Of a DNA stretch of 19,171 nt, positions 13,545-19,171 are shown piece by piece. This DNA comes from Acidimicrobiia bacterium (lineage in GTDB: Bacteria; Actinomycetota; Acidimicrobiia; Spongiisociales; ZC4RG35): assembly GCA_009377735.1 (NCBI GenBank), contig WHTL01000023.1:1-19171 (forward strand). The letters are read 5' to 3'. The position numbers and the translations under genes were made by a program. A model generated the notes under the pieces. That model saw nothing but the letters and a program-made list of their open reading frames with translations. It was not told the origin of the DNA and did no database searches. The stretch's first letter is position 1. Every line of letters begins with the position of its first letter.

Positions 13545-14786
13545 CTACCAGGTCAGTTCGCCTTCCTTAAAGGGGCCTACGGCTGCGAGGACCCTGTCAT
13601 TGGTGAAGAGTTGTTCGGCGACGGTTTGGATGTCATCCAATTCCACCGCCAGGATCTTGGCCAGACGCTCATCAACCGAGAAGTGTGGAGCCCCGGTTAG
13701 TTCGTCACGGCCCAGTCTGACCATCCGGCTGTTCGGATCCTCCAGCACCAGCGCCAGGCTGCCCTGCATCGCGCCACGGGCCCGGTCGAGTTCCTCCGTG
13801 GTGATGCCGTCCTTGACAATCCGCTCGAGTTCGGTGTCGATCAGGGAGAGTGCAGTCCCAGCTTTGCCGGGTGTGGTACCCACATAAACACCCCATGCCC
13901 CGGTATCGGCGTAGGCGAGTCGGAACGAACTCACCGCATAGGCGAGTCCCCTCTCCTCGCGGATCTCGTTGAACAAACGAGACGACATTCCACCTCCGAG
14001 GACGTGGTTGAGGATATCGAACGCCCATCGCCGCTCGTCGCTGCGATCGAGCCCGATGCCCCCATAGACCAGATTCGCCTGTTCGGTGTCACGGGTGATT
14101 ATCGACGTGGTGGTCCGGGGCTCGATAGTGGCGGAGTCGTGACCGGTATCAACCACCTCCCAGGCGCCGAATCGGTCAGCGACCATCTCGACGAACTCCT
14201 CGTGGTTTATCGACCCGGCCGCGGCGACCACGGTCGACACGGCTCCGTAGCGACGTGACCAGTAGCCGGCGATGTCATCGGGGGTCATCGCCTTGATGGA
14301 CTCCCTGGTGCCCAATACGGGTCGCTCCAACGAATGGCCTCCGAAGACTGTGGACGTGAACTCTTCGAACGCGGTGTCCGAAGGATCATCTTCGTTCATG
14401 TTGATCTCTTCGATCACCACCGACCGCTCTGAATCAATCTCCTTTTCACGGAAGGCAGGTCGCTGCAGCATCTCGCCGAGCACGTCGAGGGAGGTGGGGA
14501 TCTCGGTATCGACAAGGCGCGCCCAATAGCAGGTGTGGTCCTTGGTGGTGAAGGCGTTGGATTGGGCGCCGATCGAGTCGAAAGTCTCGGCGATCTGGCG
14601 CGCCGACAGCTTCTCGGATCCCTTGAAAAGAAGATGCTCGAGAAAATGGGAGGCTCCCGCTTCGTTTGCAGCCTCGTCGCGGGTTCCGGTATCGACCCAA
14701 CAGCCGATGGCAACCGACCGGAGGGACGGCATCTCCTCGGTGATCACGCGAAGGCCGTTTGGAAGTGTGGAGAGCTGATAGTGCAT
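13545..14786 (-). CDS. M16 family zinc peptidase (PepR/MPP-like)
   Basis: The 413-residue pitrilysin-family protein has the inverted zinc motif HFLEH (His47, Glu50, His51) and the distal glutamate at about Glu127 in VVIEEINMNEDDP. The C-terminal half carries the conserved GGGMSSRLFNEIREERGLAYAVSS with the substrate-binding Arg/Tyr pair. It is therefore an active-looking processing peptidase of normal length. In Mycobacterium the equivalent gene (pepR) lies upstream of dapA-rnj-ftsK; here it is near dapA but separated by a plus-strand block. The ATG at 14786 lacks a Shine-Dalgarno sequence and has a -10 element 6 nt upstream. No signal peptide; cytoplasmic location is likely. Confidence 0.93.
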   Translation of the reverse strand: MHYQLSTLPNGLRVITEEMPSLRSVAIGCWVDTGTRDEAANEAGASHFLEHLLFKGSEKLSARQIAETFDSIGAQSNAFTTKDHTCYWARLVDTEIPTSLDVLGEMLQRPAFREKEIDSERSVVIEEINMNEDDPSDTAFEEFTSTVFGGHSLERPVLGTRESIKAMTPDDIAGYWSRRYGAVSTVVAAAGSINHEEFVEMVADRFGAWEVVDTGHDSATIEPRTTTSIITRDTEQANLVYGGIGLDRSDERRWAFDILNHVLGGGMSSRLFNEIREERGLAYAVSSFRLAYADTGAWGVYVGTTPGKAGTALSLIDTELERIVKDGITTEELDRARGAMQGSLALVLEDPNSRMVRLGRDELTGAPHFSVDERLAKILAVELDDIQTVAEQLFTNDRVLAAVGPFKEGELTW

Positions 14787-14792
14787 GACGCG

Positions 14793-14798
14793 AGTCTA
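14793..14798 (-). promoter_or_regulatory. Predicted -10 element of the M16 peptidase gene
   Basis: On the minus strand TAGACT is followed by 6 nt (CGCGTC) and the ATG at 14786. This again suggests a leaderless transcript. No clear -35 hexamer is seen. Confidence 0.4.
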
Positions 14799-14873
14799 CG
14801 GAGGGGAGAAGGATTGCCCACATCGGGTCGACGCCCTCCCCTACGAGAACGGAACCACATGTGGGAGAATCGG

Positions 14874-16955
14874 ATGTTGATGACGTCCCAAACCACAATG
14901 CTCACAGACCTCCTCACACCAGAGGACCTCGCGGTGGAATCTGTGGTGGCTCGATATCAGCGGGTCGCACCCGCAGTCACCCGATTCGCCCGAACACTCT
15001 CGGGGGACGACCAACTGGTGGTCCGGATGGGCTCGGACTCGGCCGCCTCCAATACCGAGGTGGTGTGCGACCCTCGTGTCTTCCAGGCAGCCTATAACCG
15101 CAACGCCCCGGTGACTCCTGATGAGGTCGCCATTGCCTCAGCACTCCACGAGGTGATCCATCTGGTCTCCACCCGTCTCGACGAGCTGCGTGTGGTACCG
15201 GACTACTGGCCGAGGCGGATTGCTGTTGGGGATGAGCCGACCGATCTGCTGACAGTGATGGAGAAGACCGCAGGCCCCATCGCCCAACGCCTGTTCTTTT
15301 TCCTCGAGGATGCCCGTCAGGAGAAGAGCGGTCTTGTCACCTATCCGGGGGCGCGCTCGGTGCTCGATGACCTCTACCGGGCCGCGTTACCGGAGGCATT
15401 CGCACGATCCGGATCATTGGGACAATTCGTCTTGTCCGGGTTTCTGATCGCCGGTGGTTACATCGACAGGGGCGACATAGAGAAACGGATCTCGACCAAG
15501 GCCCTCCGCGCCATCGATGATGGTATGGATCTATTCGAGGCGGCCGGTGCCGCCGAGGACGTGTGGGATGTTGGTGAGATCTCCATCAAGCTGGAGACGA
15601 TCGCCCGCAGCCACAATCTGGCCACTGAGGTGCCCAAGGAAGCGACCCGTGCACAAAGGGAACTGGCGGAGAGGACCGATGCCGAGCGGGCCGCCAAGGG
15701 AGTGGACGCGGTGCGTCTCTATAGCCCCATCGTGGAGGACGCCGAATCCTATGACGCCACCCGCACCGCGGCGGACGCCCGGTCCGGTGCCTCCGACCAA
15801 AAGGGCAGTTCCCAAGTAGCCGACGATGAGAGCACCGACCAGCTCCTGCGTCTGGGCGCCTCTCCCACCATCCATCTCCCGAACGGGCAACGGGGGAAGC
15901 TGGTGGTGTCGCCGATCCCTACAGCCTTCGCCCAATATGCCCAGCAAGGACACCAGGCCATCGTAAGGACCGCCCGTAGCTGGGACGTTGGCCAGAGACG
16001 GGTCTCCGGGGAGCTGTACCCGCTCTTCGCCGCCAACCAAAGACGTGGGCTGCGCTCGGGATTCGATCAGGGAGATGTCTCGCCCCACGCCGCCCTTTTC
16101 ATCGGCGCCGGACTCTATCAGAGACTTTATGAGCGGAGAGCCAACCGGACACGCCGTACCTACGCGATATCTCTGCTCGTTGATGGTTCGGCCTCGATGC
16201 TGCAACCCCGGTTCACCACCCGTGGGCACAAGCCTTGGGGGATGACTGCGGCCATGTTGGGGGCATGGACGATGGCCCGACTCTGTGACGAACTCCAGAT
16301 CGACTTCGAGGTCGCCCTCTTCAACCGCGGCTACGCACCCCACCCAGGCGACACCGAGGCACGGTATATCAGGAGCCGCTCGGCGACCATCGCCGGTCTG
16401 CGACGAACACAGGGCACATCGGCGCAACGTCTCAGCTCAACGGTGAACCATTTCTTGGTGAAGCCGTTCGACCGGAGGTGGCGCGACGGATCCGATGCCC
16501 TGGCCGGTCTATTCTGGACGGCATCGGAGCCCCGGGCAGCGACACGAGAGGCGTCGCGGAACCCCGACGAGGCGCCACCGGTGTCGATGTTCGAAAAGGC
16601 CGCCAACGTGGATGAGTTCAACATCATCCACGCCGCCGACCGTCTGGACCGAACGGGCGCCCAGGTCAAAGTGCTTATGGTGCTTGCCGATGGGATGACG
16701 CGAGGATCGGTGACAGCCCTCTCCTCCGCGGTAAGAGCGGTCGAGGCGCGGTCGACAACCGTCCTGGGTATCGGAATCGGCGATGACACCGTCGAGAACG
16801 CCTACGGTCGTCATGAAATCGTCGACCAGCCGGAAACACTGGCCCGCGCCATGGTCGATGGGACACGGGGCGCACTACGAAGGAGCCTGGCTGCCTTCGG
16901 GATGGAGACATGGTGGTCGAGGACAAGAGTAAGGAGTCAAGACAATGCCCAATGA
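14874..16955 (+). CDS. Zincin-like plus CobT-type VWA domain protein
   Basis: The product is 693 residues from the ATG at 14874, chosen because GGGAG lies about 7 nt before it; ATGs at 14859 and 14880 are alternatives, and the frame further upstream is antisense to the peptidase gene. Residues 85-160 carry HEVIH (His92, Glu93, His96) and then LEDARQE (144-150), a pattern of zincin metallopeptidase-like domains fused to VWA proteins. A hydrophilic linker (about 255-330) follows. The C-terminal VWA domain has an intact MIDAS start, DGSAS (Asp437, Ser439, Ser441), a later ADG (Asp606), and TTVLGIGIGDD at 628-638, resembling the CobT cobaltochelatase subunit. It overlaps the downstream AAA+ gene by 11 bp, the typical partner arrangement. 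Proteolytic activity and substrate are unknown; no CobN is present. Confidence 0.85.
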   Translation: MLMTSQTTMLTDLLTPEDLAVESVVARYQRVAPAVTRFARTLSGDDQLVVRMGSDSAASNTEVVCDPRVFQAAYNRNAPVTPDEVAIASALHEVIHLVSTRLDELRVVPDYWPRRIAVGDEPTDLLTVMEKTAGPIAQRLFFFLEDARQEKSGLVTYPGARSVLDDLYRAALPEAFARSGSLGQFVLSGFLIAGGYIDRGDIEKRISTKALRAIDDGMDLFEAAGAAEDVWDVGEISIKLETIARSHNLATEVPKEATRAQRELAERTDAERAAKGVDAVRLYSPIVEDAESYDATRTAADARSGASDQKGSSQVADDESTDQLLRLGASPTIHLPNGQRGKLVVSPIPTAFAQYAQQGHQAIVRTARSWDVGQRRVSGELYPLFAANQRRGLRSGFDQGDVSPHAALFIGAGLYQRLYERRANRTRRTYAISLLVDGSASMLQPRFTTRGHKPWGMTAAMLGAWTMARLCDELQIDFEVALFNRGYAPHPGDTEARYIRSRSATIAGLRRTQGTSAQRLSSTVNHFLVKPFDRRWRDGSDALAGLFWTASEPRAATREASRNPDEAPPVSMFEKAANVDEFNIIHAADRLDRTGAQVKVLMVLADGMTRGSVTALSSAVRAVEARSTTVLGIGIGDDTVENAYGRHEIVDQPETLARAMVDGTRGALRRSLAAFGMETWWSRTRVRSQDNAQ

Positions 16956-17940
16956 AGGAGTGAAGTTCGAGGACCCAGCCGGGATAGGACCACCCGTCGA
17001 ACTGGAGAGGTTCGTCCTCTCCGATGACATCGACTCGGCCGAGCAACGGCTGGCAAAAGTGCCGGAGCCGGATCCCAACTACGTCGACATCGGGATGCTC
17101 TACCGGTTCGCCCAAGTGGAGGCGGTGCGACGAACGTACCCCGAGGGGTATCTACCCGTCCATGTTGCGGTACGGGGGCACATGGGCACTGGAAAGGACC
17201 ACGACATCGAGCAGTTTGCTGCCCAACTCGGTCTCCCCTACTACCGAATCCCACTAACAGGCGAGGTGCGTGATGTCACCTTGATCGGATCCACCCATCT
17301 CCATGGTGACGGAAAAGGCGGCACCGAAAGTCGCTGGGAGGACGGAGACATCACCCGAGCCCTCAGGGGTCCGGCATTGGTGAATCTTTCCGAGCTCAAC
17401 GCTGCCGGAGCCGAGACACTCTTTGCTCTCCACGGACTGTTGGACCGCTATGGAGCCATCGACCTGCCCACCGGTGAAATGGTTCGTCTCCGCCCCGATG
17501 TGCGATTGTTCGGAACCATGAACCCCACCGACCTGCGGGACTATGCCGGAACCCAGACCCTCAACAAAGCCTTCGCCGACCGTTGGATCATCTGGGAGAA
17601 GGACTTTCCGGTAGCCGAGCAGATCAAGACCATGTTCGAAGTCCGGTACCCGCATCTTCGGGAGGCGTACGTAGACGCGATCGCCGGTCTCGCCGTAGAG
17701 GTCAACGATTCATTCAACGAGAGCGACGTCGAGGTCCGGGTGGAAACCCCCATCAGTCTCCGGACGATTCTCGATCGTCTCCCCATCGGGCTTCGGATTC
17801 ACGAGGACTCCTCCGACCCGCTGCGACACGCCTGGGAGGAGTTCGTCCTGCCCCACGTGGACAGCTACGACCGTGACCACTATGAGACGGTGTGGAACGC
17901 CGTGGTGCGCACCGGCCCCTCGGAGCGTCCCTTCCAATAG
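16945..17940 (+). CDS. CobS/MoxR-like AAA+ ATPase with exchanged Walker residues
   Basis: The 331-residue protein is an AAA+ ATPase of the MoxR/CobS type. The P-loop reads GHMGTGKD (78-85): Lys84 is present, but the usual Ser/Thr is Asp85. The Walker B segment ALVNLSELNAAG (144-155) aligns with the family DEINRA pattern, with Ser149 replacing the aspartate and Glu150 kept. Sensor 1 (GTMNP, Asn193) and a probable arginine finger (AFADRW, Arg213) are intact. The wording around the P-loop (TGKxxxIEQ) and GTQTLNKAFADRW resembles CobS more than generic MoxR. Translation starts at ATG 16945, 8 nt after a strong AAGGAG (16931-16936) that lies inside the VWA gene, so expression is coupled. It presumably drives remodelling of, or metal or cofactor insertion into, a target presented by the VWA partner; the target is unknown. 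Confidence 0.9.
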   Translation: MPNEGVKFEDPAGIGPPVELERFVLSDDIDSAEQRLAKVPEPDPNYVDIGMLYRFAQVEAVRRTYPEGYLPVHVAVRGHMGTGKDHDIEQFAAQLGLPYYRIPLTGEVRDVTLIGSTHLHGDGKGGTESRWEDGDITRALRGPALVNLSELNAAGAETLFALHGLLDRYGAIDLPTGEMVRLRPDVRLFGTMNPTDLRDYAGTQTLNKAFADRWIIWEKDFPVAEQIKTMFEVRYPHLREAYVDAIAGLAVEVNDSFNESDVEVRVETPISLRTILDRLPIGLRIHEDSSDPLRHAWEEFVLPHVDSYDRDHYETVWNAVVRTGPSERPFQ

Positions 17941-18002
17941 TCCGACCTCATGGCACCCCGATGCTACCTAACGACCGGTCAGCGAACCCATAAGGGACTA
18001 CC

Positions 18003-19097
18003 GTGGCATCCGTGGCCAGATATCAAATAGGGGATGAGGATCTCGATCGGCGTATCGCCCAACTAATCGCCGACGCCTCGGACAATCCAAATCAGGATCT
18101 CATCGCAGAGATGATGACGACAGCTATCAAACTCCTCCGGGATCGCCCAACTCGGGGGGATCTCAAGTTGATCAACACTGCCCTCAAGGAGATGCGGTAC
18201 TCGGACCTCGTTTTCGCCCGTCATGATGAGCCGAAGGTCACGATATACGGTTCCGCCAGGACCAGACCCGACGATCCCAACTACGAAGTGGCGAAGAAAT
18301 TCGGCGCATTGATGGCCGGTAGGGGTTGGGGTGTCATCACCGGCGCCGGCCCCGGGATCATGGAGGCTGGGAACAAGGGTGCGGGAAGGGATGACAGCTA
18401 CGGGGTCAACATCCGTCTCCCCTTCGAGGCGAGCGCCAACGATTTCGTCCGGGCGGAGAATACCGTCAACTTCAAGTACTTCTTCACACGGAAGCTGGGC
18501 TTCGTCAAGGAGTCGAGCGGTTTCGCAGTGTTTCCCGGTGGCTTCGGGACCATGGATGAGATGTTCGAGCTCCTCACACTCGTTCAGACCGGTAAGAGCG
18601 ACCTCCACCCCATAGTTCTGCTCGAAGCCAAAGGAACCGGCTATTGGGAACCGGTCATCGATTTCTGCGAGGACGTGCTGGTCGCCCAGGGCATGATCTC
18701 TCGGGAAGACCTCGGTCTTTTTGGTCTGTTCCACGATCCCGCCGCGGCTGCTGAGGAGATCCTCGGCTTCTACGCGAACTATCGCTCCCAGCGTTATGTC
18801 GATGGGGTGCTGGTGCTACGTCTGGAACGGGCACCAGATGACGACCAGCTCGCCGAACTCAACGCCGACTTCGCCGATATCGTGGTCGAGGGAACGATCG
18901 AACGAATCGAAGCAACCCCGGCCGAGGTGGAGGACAACGACTCCCTCGACCTGGAACGGATCAGCTTCTTGTTCGACCGACGCCAGTTCGGGAGACTGCG
19001 TTCCCTGGTGAACCGCATCAACCAGTACGTGGCGACCCCCGAGAGGGTCACCCTGCCCACCCACATGACCGAAGAGCAGGCCGAGCGCCCCTGGTAA
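18003..19097 (+). CDS. Extended LOG-family (lysine decarboxylase-like) nucleotide-binding protein
   Basis: The 364-residue protein contains a LOG-type Rossmann core (about 76-260) with IYGSAR at 81-86, GVITGAGPGIMEAGNKGA at 110-127, the TRK of helix 5 (162-164) and PGGFGTMDE at 178-186. LOG enzymes cleave nucleoside 5'-monophosphates (cytokinin precursors or AMP-like) to base and ribose phosphate. Typical members are about 180-220 residues; this one has an extra N-terminal helical region of about 75 residues and a C-terminal extension of about 105, including an acidic segment and a basic QFGRLRSLVNRINQY stretch. The GTG start at 18003 is supported by AAGGGA 5 nt upstream. It follows the AAA+ gene by 62 bp on the same strand and may be cotranscribed. 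The exact substrate is unknown. Confidence 0.88.
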   Translation: MASVARYQIGDEDLDRRIAQLIADASDNPNQDLIAEMMTTAIKLLRDRPTRGDLKLINTALKEMRYSDLVFARHDEPKVTIYGSARTRPDDPNYEVAKKFGALMAGRGWGVITGAGPGIMEAGNKGAGRDDSYGVNIRLPFEASANDFVRAENTVNFKYFFTRKLGFVKESSGFAVFPGGFGTMDEMFELLTLVQTGKSDLHPIVLLEAKGTGYWEPVIDFCEDVLVAQGMISREDLGLFGLFHDPAAAAEEILGFYANYRSQRYVDGVLVLRLERAPDDDQLAELNADFADIVVEGTIERIEATPAEVEDNDSLDLERISFLFDRRQFGRLRSLVNRINQYVATPERVTLPTHMTEEQAERPW

Positions 19098-19171
19098 CCG
19101 CGAACCCAGGGTTCCCACAGCCGCTCAGCGACGTCCCCGGCCCAAAGTTCGGGGCTAACCCAAGGACACCG
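19098..19171. other. Right-edge intergenic segment with short dyads
   Basis: After the LOG stop there is a perfect short palindrome GAACCC-A-GGGTTC (19102-19114) and a 5-bp dyad CCCCG/CGGGG (19135-19139, 19150-19154). Neither has a T-rich tail, so a terminator is not established. The last bases (CCAAGGACACCG) would fit a ribosome binding site for a plus-strand gene beginning just outside the window. Confidence 0.3.

Noticed and set aside
14535..14873. Longer start of the VWA gene inside the peptidase gene
   Set aside because: This portion is antisense to the M16 coding sequence; a ribosome binding site supports 14874.
15531..16427. 298-codon minus-strand open frame
   Set aside because: Antisense to the VWA protein gene; the product shows no motifs and has the biased composition expected from codon third-position GC on the other strand.

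Overview
The window is a dense, high-GC bacterial chromosome segment. It most likely comes from an actinomycete-lineage organism (Actinomycetota, perhaps an Acidimicrobiia-like member). Four signs support this: a dapA–rnj–ftsK neighbourhood with a pepR-type M16 peptidase nearby, an MT0933-type antitoxin-like protein, GTG/ATG starts in strongly GC-biased codons, and several start codons placed 6-9 nt after a TANNNT -10 element, the leaderless arrangement common in this phylum. There are no rRNA, tRNA, IS or CRISPR features. The lineage call is inference.

Left part (1-4402). A minus-strand row runs anmK (anhydro-MurNAc kinase), gdhA (glutamate dehydrogenase), then a DapC-like class I aminotransferase. 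It may be one transcription unit linking wall-sugar recycling, glutamate supply and transamination. The aminotransferase ends inside a GC-rich hairpin repeat whose second copy lies near 8.9 kb. A small membrane-anchored beta-rich protein is divergent from anmK and convergent with ligA.

Middle part (4412-12096, all minus strand). In transcription order: dapA, rnj (RNase J), a small MT0933-like protein with a tandem-repeat tail and its own terminator, a gene-free stretch of about 300 bp holding structured repeats, ftsK and ligA. These are core functions: lysine/peptidoglycan precursor synthesis, RNA processing, chromosome translocation and DNA ligation.

Right part (12197-19171). On the plus strand come a cyclophilin, a translationally coupled four-helix membrane protein and another four-helix membrane protein with two candidate ligand histidines. 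A minus-strand M16 peptidase follows. A plus-strand block then carries a zincin-like plus VWA (CobT-like) protein, a CobS/MoxR-like AAA+ ATPase overlapping it by 11 bp, and an unusually long LOG-family protein.

The most noteworthy signal is the VWA/AAA+ pair. The ATPase appears to have exchanged its two Mg2+-ligand positions: Walker A ends K-D instead of K-S/T, and Walker B reads S-E instead of D-E. The remaining motor motifs look intact. Its partner has an HExxH...LEDxRxE zincin signature in front of an intact MIDAS. No cobaltochelatase CobN subunit is in view, so the pair probably does something other than cobalt insertion, but the substrate cannot be read from the sequence. The next most interesting items are a tandem pair of 71-bp hairpin repeats upstream of ftsK and the dispersed repeat beside it.
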